DNA of 64,000 nt from positions 62,001-126,000 of the forward strand of contig CACGIZ010000002.1 in the NCBI GenBank assembly GCA_902573235.1. The letters are read 5' to 3'. The translations under genes and the position numbers were made by a program. The stretch is from an uncultured Pelagibacteraceae bacterium (lineage in GTDB: Bacteria; Pseudomonadota; Alphaproteobacteria; Pelagibacterales; Pelagibacteraceae). Positions 29,371 to 37,525 of this stretch are shown here, in pieces; within the stretch, counting starts at the first letter, position 1; each line of letters begins with the position of its first letter. A model generated the notes under the pieces. That model was not told the origin of the DNA. It was given only the letters and a program-made list of their open reading frames with translations, and searched no databases.

Positions 29371-29492
29371 TTACACCTGATAAAAAAACAAAAAAGAAAA
29401 ATGTAATTACTGCAATAGCAATTATTGCTTTTATGATTTTTCTATTTTTCTTTACTTTGTACAATACTGGAGTTTTTGACAGAGCTATATGA
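29367..29492 (+). CDS. Small single-helix membrane protein in the cox operon (CoxF-like position)
   Basis: A 41-residue ORF: a basic N-terminus (MITPDKKTKKKN), one hydrophobic helix (about residues 13-34) and the tail YNTGVFDRAI. It overlaps ctaB by four bases at its start and ctaG by four bases at its end (ATGA both times), so it looks like a real, translationally coupled gene. In many alphaproteobacteria a small hypothetical gene (coxF) holds exactly this slot between ctaB and ctaG. The role, probably in oxidase assembly or stability, is inferred from position only. Confidence 0.75.
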   Translation: MITPDKKTKKKNVITAIAIIAFMIFLFFFTLYNTGVFDRAI

Positions 29493-30022
29493 TTGAAAAA
29501 AAAAAATTAACCCCTTTATTATTAGCAGGAATTTTTGTCTTAATGTTAGGCTTATCATATGCTGCTGTTCCTCTCTATGATCTCTTTTGTCGAGTAACTG
29601 GTTTTGGAGGAACTACTCAAGTAGCAAATAATGCTCCAAAAATAGTATTAGACAAAGTGGTGAGTGTTAGATTTGATACCAATGTGAACAACTTGCCTTG
29701 GGATTTTAAAGCTAAGTCAAATGTTATGGATGTAAAAGTAGGGCAAGTTAATAAGATTGAGTTTGAGGTGGTTAATTACAGTAATGAGCCCACAGCTGGT
29801 GTAGCAAGTTTTAATGTTTCACCTTCAAGTTTTGGAAAATATTATAGTAAATTAGGATGTTTCTGTTTTGAAAAACAAGAATTAAAAGCTGGTGAAAAAG
29901 CTACTTATGTAATGACTTTCTACTTAGACCCTGAAATGGTCAATGATCCGACTGTGCAAAATCTAGAAGATGTAACTATGTCATATACTTTTTTCTCGAC
30001 AGATTACTATAAACAATCATAA
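29489..30022 (+). CDS. ctaG: Cytochrome c oxidase assembly protein CtaG/Cox11
   Basis: A 177-residue copper chaperone that delivers copper to the CuB site of subunit I. It has one N-terminal membrane anchor (about residues 10-30) ending in the family motif AAVPLYDLFCRVTGFGGTTQVA. The periplasmic domain carries the copper-binding KLGCFCFEKQEL (CFCF motif). Both are hallmarks of Cox11. Its length is typical. It begins inside the stop codon of the small ORF upstream. Confidence 0.96.
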   Translation: MIEKKKLTPLLLAGIFVLMLGLSYAAVPLYDLFCRVTGFGGTTQVANNAPKIVLDKVVSVRFDTNVNNLPWDFKAKSNVMDVKVGQVNKIEFEVVNYSNEPTAGVASFNVSPSSFGKYYSKLGCFCFEKQELKAGEKATYVMTFYLDPEMVNDPTVQNLEDVTMSYTFFSTDYYKQS

Positions 30023-30030
30023 TCCAAAAA

Positions 30031-30819
30031 ATGTCAGCTGAAAAAAAACACGATTACCATTTAGTAGACCCAAGTCCTTGGCCAATCTATGTTTCATTTT
30101 CTTGTTTAGTTTTGGCGTTAGGTGCAGTTTATTACATGCACTCAGATATTTCATGGGGCATGTACCTTGGCTTAGCTTTGTTAATCTATGGAGCGTATAT
30201 GTGGTTCAGAGATGTAGTTATTGAAGCTGAACATCAAGGACATCACACACCAGTTGTACAAATTCACCATAGATATGGAATGACTTTGTTTATTGCATCT
30301 GAGGTAATGTTTTTTGTTGCTTGGTTCTGGGCTTATTTTGATGTAAGTCTTTTCCCTAATGAGTTTGTAGGTAATGTTTGGCCACCAAAAGATATTGAAA
30401 CTTTTGATCCATGGGACATTCCTTTAATCAATACATTGATTTTATTATTATCAGGAACAACAGTTACCTGGTCACATCATGCACTTCTTGAGGATGATAG
30501 AAAAAGTTTTATTAATGGTTTGATATTAACAGTAATTCTGGGAGTTTGTTTTACAGCTTTACAAGCATACGAGTATCATCATGCAACATTTGCATTCTCT
30601 GATCACATATATGGATCTGTATTTTATATGGCTACAGGATTTCATGGATTTCACGTCATAGTTGGAACTATTTTCTTGGCAGTGTGCTTGTGGAGAGGAA
30701 AATTGGGTCATTTTAATAAAGATCATCATTTTGGCTTTGAAGCTGCTGCCTGGTATTGGCATTTTGTCGACGTGGTGTGGCTATTTTTGTTTGCTGCTAT
30801 CTATATTTGGGGAAGTTAA
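30031..30819 (+). CDS. coxC: Cytochrome c oxidase subunit III
   Basis: A 262-residue membrane subunit with seven helices. Typical segments are HDYHLVDPSPWPIYVSF at the N-terminus, GMTLFIASEVMFFVAWFWAYF, SGTTVTWSHHAL, and the C-terminal GFEAAAWYWHFVDVVWLFLF. Subunit III stabilises the oxidase and protects its active site during turnover. It is eight bases downstream of ctaG. Confidence 0.97.
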   Translation: MSAEKKHDYHLVDPSPWPIYVSFSCLVLALGAVYYMHSDISWGMYLGLALLIYGAYMWFRDVVIEAEHQGHHTPVVQIHHRYGMTLFIASEVMFFVAWFWAYFDVSLFPNEFVGNVWPPKDIETFDPWDIPLINTLILLLSGTTVTWSHHALLEDDRKSFINGLILTVILGVCFTALQAYEYHHATFAFSDHIYGSVFYMATGFHGFHVIVGTIFLAVCLWRGKLGHFNKDHHFGFEAAAWYWHFVDVVWLFLFAAIYIWGS

Positions 30820-30827
30820 TTTGATCC

Positions 30828-31481
30828 TTGAAACATAAATTCTTATTCTCGGTTTTTGTTATTTTCTTTATTTTAGTTTTTGTTTCCCTTGGAACTTGGC
30901 AGATCATCCGTTTGAACTGGAAAAATAATCTTATTTTTGAGATAGAAAACTCCCTTAAAAACCCCCCGGTTGAATTATCAAATATTAATCATGAAAACTA
31001 TCTCAGAGTTAAAACTTCAGGAGACATAGATTTTGAAAAACAAATATATTTATATAATTTAAATGAAAATGGAACACCTGGTTTCGAAGTAATAAATCCT
31101 TTGTCAGTAAATCAAAAAAACTATTTAGTAAATAGGGGTTGGATCCCCTTTGAAAAAAAGGGTATGCAGGAAATTAATGAATTTGATGAAAAAAATATAG
31201 TTGGTACATTAAAGCTACAAGGAAGAAAAAATATTTTTAAACCTGATAATGATATTGAAAAAAACTATTGGTTTAGTCTAGATAGAGAAGATGTCATGAA
31301 ATTTACCGGTAAAGAGTTTTCTAAATATATAATTTATTTAAATGGGGACTATAAATTTCCAAAACCAAAAAAAATTACTGCTAATATTTCTAATAATCAT
31401 AAAAAATATGCTATTACCTGGTTTTCATTAGCGATTTCAATTCTTTTGCTATATCTATATTTTAGAAAAAAGAATTATTAA
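30828..31481 (+). CDS. SURF1 family oxidase assembly protein
   Basis: A 217-residue SURF1/Shy1 homologue that assists heme a insertion or early assembly of subunit I. A helix at each end (about residues 5-25 and 190-212) frames a periplasmic domain. Family motifs are LGTWQIIRLNWKN, the GTPGFEVINPL segment, YLVNRGWIPFE and YAITWFSLAISILLLY. The start is a TTG, because a stop lies two codons upstream in frame and no ATG is near. It is eight bases after coxC and is followed immediately by thrC. Confidence 0.9.
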   Translation: MKHKFLFSVFVIFFILVFVSLGTWQIIRLNWKNNLIFEIENSLKNPPVELSNINHENYLRVKTSGDIDFEKQIYLYNLNENGTPGFEVINPLSVNQKNYLVNRGWIPFEKKGMQEINEFDEKNIVGTLKLQGRKNIFKPDNDIEKNYWFSLDREDVMKFTGKEFSKYIIYLNGDYKFPKPKKITANISNNHKKYAITWFSLAISILLLYLYFRKKNY

Positions 31482-32855
31482 ATGAATTATATTAGTACAA
31501 GAAATAATCAGAAAACCTTTTCTTTTAAAGATGTTTTCCTCAAAGGTTTGGCAGATGATGGGGGGCTATTCGTACCCAAATCAATTAAGCCATTTAAAGA
31601 GGAGGAATTAGATAATCTAAAAAACCTTAGTTACAATGATCTAGCGACTGAAATAATTTATCCTTTCATTGGAGATTTCATGTCTAAAGATGACCTAAGT
31701 TCAATGATTTCAAAATCATATTCAAATTTCAGATCTGACGATGTTGTTAAAATCTCAGATTTGGGAGATTTAAAAGTACTAGAACTATATCATGGACCCA
31801 CACTTGCTTTTAAAGATATTGCCATGCAACTTATAGGAAATCTTTATCAACATCATTTAAAACAGGATCAAAAAAAAATTAATATAATAGTAGCAACCTC
31901 GGGTGATACTGGTGCAGCTGCTATTGATGCGCTGAAAGGAAAAAATAATTTAAATGTTTTTGTACTACACCCAAATAACAAGATTTCGCCAGTGCAAAGA
32001 AGACTAATGACGATACATGAAGAGAGCAATGTATTTAATATTGCAGTGGAGGGTAATTTTGATGACTGCCAAAATTTAGTTAAGGCAATGTTTAATGATG
32101 AAAAATTTTCTAAAGCAATAAATATGTCGGGTGTAAATTCAATTAATTGGGCAAGAATAGTTGCTCAATCGGTGTATTATTTTTACGCCTACTTTAGAGT
32201 TGGAAATGCCCAACCTCTATGTTTTTCTGTTCCAACAGGAAATTTCGGTGATATTTATGCTGGTTACTTAGCAAAAAAACTAGGTCTTCCAATTGATAAA
32301 CTAGTAGTAGCTACTAATAAAAATGACATACTCCACAGAGCAATATCAGATGGTGACTATACTCAAAAGAAAGTTGAAGAAACAAATACCCCAAGTATGG
32401 ATATACAAATAGCAAGTAATTTTGAAAGGCTTTTATATGATGTAAAAGATTGTAACTCAGAAGTTACAAAAAAAGTAATGGATGAAATAAAAAATAATAC
32501 TTATAAAATTGATAAAGATGATCTAGATAAAATAAAAAAAAATTTTATATCAGAAATGCTTGATGAAAATGAAACTGTTGAAATGATAAAGACCATTAAT
32601 GATGAACATCAGATTGTAGTTGATCCGCATACTGCAGTGGGTATTGGTGCTGTGAGGAAATTAGGATTCAAAAGAAATTGTGTTGTATTATCAACTGCAC
32701 ACCCATGTAAATTTCCAAAAGCGATTGAAGATGCCATTTCAAAAACTGAAAATTTACCAGAAAGTCTTGAATATGTTAATGACAGAAAAGAAAAATTTGA
32801 ACTTCTTTCAAATGATATTGAAAAAGTAAAAAAATATGTAATGAATTCGATATGA
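31482..32855 (+). CDS. thrC: Threonine synthase
   Basis: A 457-residue PLP enzyme that converts O-phosphohomoserine to threonine. It belongs to the longer fold-type II branch. The PLP lysine lies in HGPTLAFKDIAMQL, phosphate binding in VATSGDTGAAAIDAL, and PTGNFGDIYAGY is a further signature. It starts directly after the SURF1 stop with no gap, so it shares the cox transcript, a conserved alphaproteobacterial arrangement. Its substrate is made by ThrB, encoded in the leftward group at 35.6-36.6 kb. Confidence 0.97.
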   Translation: MNYISTRNNQKTFSFKDVFLKGLADDGGLFVPKSIKPFKEEELDNLKNLSYNDLATEIIYPFIGDFMSKDDLSSMISKSYSNFRSDDVVKISDLGDLKVLELYHGPTLAFKDIAMQLIGNLYQHHLKQDQKKINIIVATSGDTGAAAIDALKGKNNLNVFVLHPNNKISPVQRRLMTIHEESNVFNIAVEGNFDDCQNLVKAMFNDEKFSKAINMSGVNSINWARIVAQSVYYFYAYFRVGNAQPLCFSVPTGNFGDIYAGYLAKKLGLPIDKLVVATNKNDILHRAISDGDYTQKKVEETNTPSMDIQIASNFERLLYDVKDCNSEVTKKVMDEIKNNTYKIDKDDLDKIKKNFISEMLDENETVEMIKTINDEHQIVVDPHTAVGIGAVRKLGFKRNCVVLSTAHPCKFPKAIEDAISKTENLPESLEYVNDRKEKFELLSNDIEKVKKYVMNSI

Positions 32856-33340
32856 AACTTAAAATAAAAGATCAAATTCCAGATACAGAGATTTTTCAAC
32901 TTGTTGATGGAGAACCTCAAAAAAAAAACTTAAGAGAAATCATAGGTAATGGAAAAATTGTTTTATTTGGTTTACCTGGGGCATTTACATCAACTTGCTC
33001 CAAGCTTCATCTACCAGGTTTTGTAGCAAATGCAGATAAAATCAAAGCAAAAGGAATAGAAAATATATTTTGTTTATCAGTAAATGATCCTTATGTGATG
33101 GATGGCTGGGGAGAGGTCAATAACACTGGAAATAAAATAAAAATGTTATCTGATCCATATTTGTTATTTACGAAAGCAATTGGAGCAGAAGTTGATCGTA
33201 ATGCAAAAGGTATGGGAATTAGATCAAATCGTTATTTAATGGTGATTGAAAATTTTACAATTGTTAATATTCATGTCGAGAAAGAAACTAAAGAATGTGG
33301 TTTAACTTCAGCAGAGAACTTATTGAATAATCTAATATAG
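32852..33340 (+). CDS. Peroxiredoxin, PrxII/Prx5-type
   Basis: A 162-residue thiol peroxidase. The peroxidatic site is PGAFTSTCSKLHLPGF with Cys49 (family form PGAFTPTCS..H.P). Other family parts are FCLSVNDPYVMDGWG and the conserved Arg in GIRSNRYLMVIE. Cys76-like and the C-terminal KECG cysteine could resolve the sulfenic acid; which one cannot be said. It removes hydrogen peroxide or alkyl peroxides using glutaredoxin or thioredoxin. It overlaps thrC by four bases and closes the cox operon. No terminator hairpin follows. Confidence 0.93.
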   Translation: MKLKIKDQIPDTEIFQLVDGEPQKKNLREIIGNGKIVLFGLPGAFTSTCSKLHLPGFVANADKIKAKGIENIFCLSVNDPYVMDGWGEVNNTGNKIKMLSDPYLLFTKAIGAEVDRNAKGMGIRSNRYLMVIENFTIVNIHVEKETKECGLTSAENLLNNLI

Positions 33341-33412
33341 GTGGAGCAGTTTTTTTAACGTCATTAGTATTATTGTTATTTTATAAAAATAACATATAAT
33401 TCTATTTTTCAA

Positions 33413-33505
33413 ATGTTTATTTGGTCTTTTCTATCGCAATTAATTTTATTTGCTATTTTTTGCTTTGGGCTTTTCTATATTGCTAAATTGTTTTTTGGTT
33501 TTTAA
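33413..33505 (+). CDS. Possible 30-residue single-helix membrane peptide
   Basis: An ATG-started ORF in the gap after the peroxiredoxin gene. It encodes a peptide that is nearly all hydrophobic (begins MFIWSFLSQL, ends KLFFGF). It could be a small membrane protein, but T-rich DNA gives such ORFs by chance, and no ribosome-binding site is visible. The rest of the 176-base gap (33341-33516) holds no recognisable gene or hairpin. Confidence 0.22.
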   Translation: MFIWSFLSQLILFAIFCFGLFYIAKLFFGF

Positions 33506-33516
33506 AAATAATTTTT

Positions 33517-33969
33517 TTATTTTTCAGTCATATCTTCACTTATTATCATTTTACCTTCATCATCAACAACTAGAGTTATATAATTGTTTCGTTTGAAGTC
33601 ACCACCATCAGAGTTGTAACGATAGGGTACGTTTTGATATCCAGATAAAGTCGAGTGTAGATTTTTTTCATTCAACCAATTCATCCAAAATTTCCACTTG
33701 TCAACTGTATCAGGTATCAAAAGTGGGCTTCCATTATTACTAATTAGGGGCACTTCAAACTCAACTGATTTTATATATTTTTCGGCCTCCTCTTTTGTTT
33801 CAAAATGATCAGCTCGTGTGGCAACAAGATTTATATTATTTCTGTAAGTGACTAATACAAATTTAGGTTTTTTTTTTGAATTAATATCCAATAATCCATT
33901 TGAAAGATTCATTACAAACATTCGATCATCTCTGTAAGTATCTCCTTGAAATTTTACTTCTTTAGGCAT
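33517..33969 (-). CDS. Hypothetical protein, 150 residues
   Basis: No family recognised. The protein is soluble, without signal peptide or membrane helix, and of mixed charge. Visible parts are PKFVLVTYRNNINLVATRADHF, then an ETKEEAEKYIKSVE helix of a type often seen in small two-layer alpha/beta domains, then DTVDKWKFWMNWL and a C-terminal beta hairpin (YITLVVDDEGKMIISED). It lies 31 bases after the 349-residue orphan gene on the same strand, so the two are probably cotranscribed. It ends the long leftward run that starts at 47.7 kb. Confidence 0.7.
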   Translation of the reverse strand: MPKEVKFQGDTYRDDRMFVMNLSNGLLDINSKKKPKFVLVTYRNNINLVATRADHFETKEEAEKYIKSVEFEVPLISNNGSPLLIPDTVDKWKFWMNWLNEKNLHSTLSGYQNVPYRYNSDGGDFKRNNYITLVVDDEGKMIISEDMTEK

Positions 33970-34000
33970 TAATTACTTATACGTTAAATAAAAGTTACAT

Positions 34001-35050
34001 TTAATTATTAATTTTTTTAAGTTTAAAAACATCTTTTGTATTTATATTTTCTATTTCGATTATATCATTAGCTTCATTAATTAATTTTAATCCAAAAGAA
34101 TTTAATATATTTTTCTTGTTTTTGTTAAATTCATTACTGTAGAATATATATATATTTATTATAATTTCTTTTAAAATATGAAGATTGCTTAATAAACTCA
34201 TGCAAAGATTAATGGATTCAATTTTTCCCATTAAATCACCATCAAAGTTAAACTTTTTTAAATCTATAAAATTTAACTCGTTATTTTTCTTTGGATCAAA
34301 TGAGGACAATTTATCAACTAAGAAGAAAGCTGTTGGGTGAACAATTTCACTTATAGATCCATAGTGGTTTATTGTTTTTTGCCAATTTGAATTATCTATC
34401 ATGCTTCCTTTCTCAACAATTCCCTTTGTTTTATATAGAATTTTATCGTGTTCAAATAGAAATGAATTTTTATTTAAAATTTCAAAAACTTTGTCTTTAA
34501 AACTTTTTATATTTTGATTGCTTAAATATTTAATGACATCATTAATATGAATTTTCTTATCAATATTTGAAAACTCTTCTCTAAATACTGTTTTTAACAT
34601 ATCTACCAGCCTGTTATCAAAACCAGAGTTTTTGGATTTTCCCATATCAATTCTTATTATTAATTTTGTAAAATCTATCCAATTTTTATTTTTTAGATAA
34701 TCGAGTGATTTAATTATTAGATAATAGTAAAAGTATGTAAGTTCTAAATCTGATCTTATCAATATAGGTGAACTTATATAATCATTTTCGTCAATACACC
34801 TGAGATAATTTTTTTTCAAAATTATGCTTTTTTTTTCAATATTATCAGCAAGTTCAACTAACATTTCCAAAGGATATATAAACCTAAATACAAAATTATT
34901 TTTTAATTGATCATACTCATTTTTGTACAATTCATTGATAGATTCAATTAATTCTATATCGTGTTCGATTGTTTTTTTTGTAGCTAAAAATAATTTTTTT
35001 TGAACATTTTCATAATAATTTAATTTTCTAAGATTTTCAGCGCTAGTCAT
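34001..35050 (-). CDS. Hypothetical protein, 349 residues, predicted all-helical
   Basis: No family recognised with confidence. The protein is predicted almost wholly helical and rich in Lys, Asn, Ile and Leu. It has no signal peptide and no clear membrane helix. Segments such as SPILIRSDLELTYFYYYLI and HYGSISEIVHPTAFF recall the helix-plus-conserved-His pattern of DUF5677/HEPN-like proteins, but that is a weak likeness. Its start is 142 bases downstream of the rnhA stop, the largest gap in the leftward run, and it is followed by another orphan gene. It could be a locally acquired gene; base composition does not look different by eye. Confidence 0.7.
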   Translation of the reverse strand: MTSAENLRKLNYYENVQKKLFLATKKTIEHDIELIESINELYKNEYDQLKNNFVFRFIYPLEMLVELADNIEKKSIILKKNYLRCIDENDYISSPILIRSDLELTYFYYYLIIKSLDYLKNKNWIDFTKLIIRIDMGKSKNSGFDNRLVDMLKTVFREEFSNIDKKIHINDVIKYLSNQNIKSFKDKVFEILNKNSFLFEHDKILYKTKGIVEKGSMIDNSNWQKTINHYGSISEIVHPTAFFLVDKLSSFDPKKNNELNFIDLKKFNFDGDLMGKIESINLCMSLLSNLHILKEIIINIYIFYSNEFNKNKKNILNSFGLKLINEANDIIEIENINTKDVFKLKKINN

Positions 35051-35136
35051 ATTTCTATTTATACCAACCTTTTCAACAAAATATATCTACGATTATATTT
35101 AAATTTTTTTAAAAATTAATAAATAAAACAAGTTTG

Positions 35137-35170
35137 CAGTAAAATTTTAACAAACACATTTGATTTACTG
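35137..35170. repeat. Inverted repeat in the rnhA to orphan-gene gap
   Basis: CAGTAAA and TTTACTG are complementary arms 20 bases apart, with an inner CAAA/TTTG pair that could extend the fold. It lies downstream of rnhA (leftward) in the 142-base gap 35051-35192. It may be a weak terminator or chance; there is no T-run directly after it. Nothing else was recognised in this gap apart from an isolated GGGTACCC palindrome. Confidence 0.3.
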
Positions 35171-35192
35171 GAAGAATGCACGGGTACCCCAA

Positions 35193-35615
35193 TTAAAAGT
35201 CGGCAGCATCTTTAGCGAGTAAATCTACTTCATTATTTAATTCATCGGTTGAATGGGCTTTTACCCAGTTCCAACTTATTTCAAACTCACTATTAAGTAG
35301 ATCTAATTCTGTCCATAGTGCTTTGTTACTTACTTCTTTTTTGTTTGCAGTTTTCCATCCATTCTTTTTCCAATTAAATATCCATTCTGTTATTCCAGAC
35401 TTAACGTATTTAGAGTCTGTAAAAATTTGAACTTTACTACCTTTTGGAATTTCTTTAAGAGCTTTAATAGGCGCTAATAATTCCATCTGATTATTTGTAG
35501 TGTCGTTTTTACTTCCCTTTATTTCAGTTTTTTTCCCATTATTAATTATAATTGCTGCCCAACCACCTTTGCCTGGATTGCCAAGACATGAACCATCAGT
35601 GTAAATTTTAATCAT
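35193..35615 (-). CDS. rnhA: Ribonuclease HI
   Basis: A 140-residue RNase H that cleaves RNA in RNA-DNA hybrids. The catalytic carboxylates are seen in IYTDGSCLGNPGKGGWAAI (Asp), TTNNQMELLAPI (Glu), IFTDSKYVKSG (Asp) and the C-terminal NNEVDLLAKDAA (Asp), with the flexible His in VKAHSTDE. Length is close to the usual 150. It shares one base with thrB upstream; the ispH-thrB-rnhA order is common in alphaproteobacteria. Confidence 0.96.
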   Translation of the reverse strand: MIKIYTDGSCLGNPGKGGWAAIIINNGKKTEIKGSKNDTTNNQMELLAPIKALKEIPKGSKVQIFTDSKYVKSGITEWIFNWKKNGWKTANKKEVSNKALWTELDLLNSEFEISWNWVKAHSTDELNNEVDLLAKDAADF

Positions 35616-36580
35616 TAAACTAAATAATCGTTATATTTTTTTAAATTGTTATGAATTATCAGTTTTTGATAATATTCTCTTGGATCTTTAATTTTTATCA
35701 AAGCAGTTTTTGGAGTATTTGTGTAGTCGTAAAGCCTTGTTAGAAAATATCTCATCGCAGCAGCTCGGCATAAAATATTTAATGATTTTTTCTCAATACC
35801 TGAGAACTTTTTAATGCTCTCGTATCCTTTAATTAAATTTTTAACCTTTTTTTTATTTAATTTAAATTGTGATTTTTTCTTATCAAAACAAAGAGCATTG
35901 ATACATATTGCTATTTCATAAATAAAATAATCGTTTGCAGCAAAATAAAAATCAATAATTCCAGAGATTTTATTATTTTTAAAAAATATATTATCTATAA
36001 AAAGATCACCATGTATTATTCCATTTGGTAATTTTTTTGGCCATTTATTTTTAATTTCTATAAAATTACTTTTTAAAAATTTTTCTAAATTAATGAATTT
36101 TTTTGATTTAAATTTAATACTTTTTAACAAAGGATTTAAATTTTTGATATTCATTGAGTTTTTTCTAAATAGTTTAATTTTTTTTGAGGAAGAGTGCATT
36201 TGAGCAACAGTTTTTCCAATATCATAACAATTTTTCAAGCTGAGGTTTTTTTTATCTTTTCCATCAAGAAATGAAACAACACAAGCAACCTTATTCTTTA
36301 TTTTAAATATATATTCTCCATCACGATTTTTTAATGGTTTTGGACATCTTATCTTAAGGTGATTTAGTTGATCCATTAATCTCATAAAAAAAGGTATTTC
36401 ACTTTTTTGAACTCTTTTTTCAAAAATAGTTAATATAAATTTATTGTTTTTTGATTTTAATAGATAATTAGTATTTTCAATTCCTTGTTTTATACCTTTA
36501 AAACTTAAAAATTTTTGGTTCTCAAATTTTTTATTAATATATGAAATATCTTTCTTATTTATCTTTGTATAAACAGCCAT
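35615..36580 (-). CDS. thrB: Homoserine kinase, APH-fold type (ThrB2)
   Basis: A 321-residue kinase with the aminoglycoside phosphotransferase fold. The N-lobe has IKQGIENTNYLL, the catalytic loop is IIHGDLFIDNIFF (HGDLxxxN), and the metal motif is ISGIIDFYFA. This is the alphaproteobacterial and pseudomonad type of homoserine kinase, unrelated to the GHMP-type ThrB of E. coli. It phosphorylates homoserine, giving the substrate for ThrC. It ends one base before ispH starts and shares one base with rnhA. Confidence 0.92.
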   Translation of the reverse strand: MAVYTKINKKDISYINKKFENQKFLSFKGIKQGIENTNYLLKSKNNKFILTIFEKRVQKSEIPFFMRLMDQLNHLKIRCPKPLKNRDGEYIFKIKNKVACVVSFLDGKDKKNLSLKNCYDIGKTVAQMHSSSKKIKLFRKNSMNIKNLNPLLKSIKFKSKKFINLEKFLKSNFIEIKNKWPKKLPNGIIHGDLFIDNIFFKNNKISGIIDFYFAANDYFIYEIAICINALCFDKKKSQFKLNKKKVKNLIKGYESIKKFSGIEKKSLNILCRAAAMRYFLTRLYDYTNTPKTALIKIKDPREYYQKLIIHNNLKKYNDYLV

Positions 36581-37525
36581 TTAATTTAATTTTTTTGGAA
36601 CACGAAAAACAACGTTTTCTTTTATAATTTCCACTTCCTCTATAGTGACTGTAAATTTATTTTTCAATTCTTTAATGAAATTTTCAACAAGTATCTCAGG
36701 GGCAGAAGCACCGGATGAAATTCCTATAATATTTGAATTTTCAATTAAGTTGAATGGAATTTCACTTTGTGAATGGATCAGTACTGAGTTCTCACACCCT
36801 GATTTTTTAGCAACCTCAACAAGTCTTACCGAGTTAGATGAGTTTCGGCTACCGATAACAAAAAATAGATCACACTTTTTTGCAATGTTTTTAACAGCCA
36901 TTTGTCTATTGGTTGTCGCGTAACAAATATCTTCTTTTGCAGGTTCTTTAATATTTGAAAATTTTTCTCTAAGAATTGATATTATTTCTTTCGTGTCATC
37001 AACAGATAAAGTTGTTTGAGTAACGTAGGCAATTTTTTCAAAATTTTTTATATAATAATTCCTTGCTTCATCCTCATTTTGAATAAGGTCTATAGATCCT
37101 TTAGGTAATTGTCCCATTGTTCCAATTACCTCAGGATGATTTTCATGTCCTATTAAGATTAAATGGTATCCAGCCTTATAAAGATTTTCAGCCTCTCTAT
37201 GAACTTTAGAAACTAAGGGACATGTTGCATCAACATAAGTCATGTTGTAGTTTTTTGCATCTTGAGGAATTTTTTTTGGGACACCATGCGCAGAAAAAAT
37301 AACTGGTCTTGATTTATCCTCAATTTCTTCAAGCTCTTCTACAAATATTGCACCTTTATTTTTTAAGTCATCAACAACAAATTTATTATGTACTATTTCA
37401 TGTCTAACATAAACTGGGGAACCGTACTTTTGAATTGACTTTTCAACAATTTCAATTGCCCTTTCAACACCAGCACAAAATCCTCGGGGAGCAGATAACA
37501 ATATTTTAAGTTCTTTGTTTTTCAT
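36581..37525 (-). CDS. ispH: 4-hydroxy-3-methylbut-2-enyl diphosphate reductase
   Basis: A 314-residue iron-sulfur enzyme, the last step of the MEP pathway to IPP and DMAPP. The three cluster cysteines are in SAPRGFCAGVERAI, VDATCPLVSKVH and DICYATTNRQMAV. The substrate-binding His and Thr motifs (HEIVHNKFVV, GHENHPEV) are present. It overlaps blh by 20 bases, so the isoprenoid precursor gene appears to be read together with the carotenoid and retinal genes upstream. IspE of the same pathway is at 54 kb. Confidence 0.97.
   Translation of the reverse strand: MKNKELKILLSAPRGFCAGVERAIEIVEKSIQKYGSPVYVRHEIVHNKFVVDDLKNKGAIFVEELEEIEDKSRPVIFSAHGVPKKIPQDAKNYNMTYVDATCPLVSKVHREAENLYKAGYHLILIGHENHPEVIGTMGQLPKGSIDLIQNEDEARNYYIKNFEKIAYVTQTTLSVDDTKEIISILREKFSNIKEPAKEDICYATTNRQMAVKNIAKKCDLFFVIGSRNSSNSVRLVEVAKKSGCENSVLIHSQSEIPFNLIENSNIIGISSGASAPEILVENFIKELKNKFTVTIEEVEIIKENVVFRVPKKLN

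Noticed and set aside
35180-35190. GGGTACCC palindrome near the end of rnhA
   Set aside because: It is a lone 8-base palindrome without flanking repeats or a T-run, so there is no support for a site or terminator.
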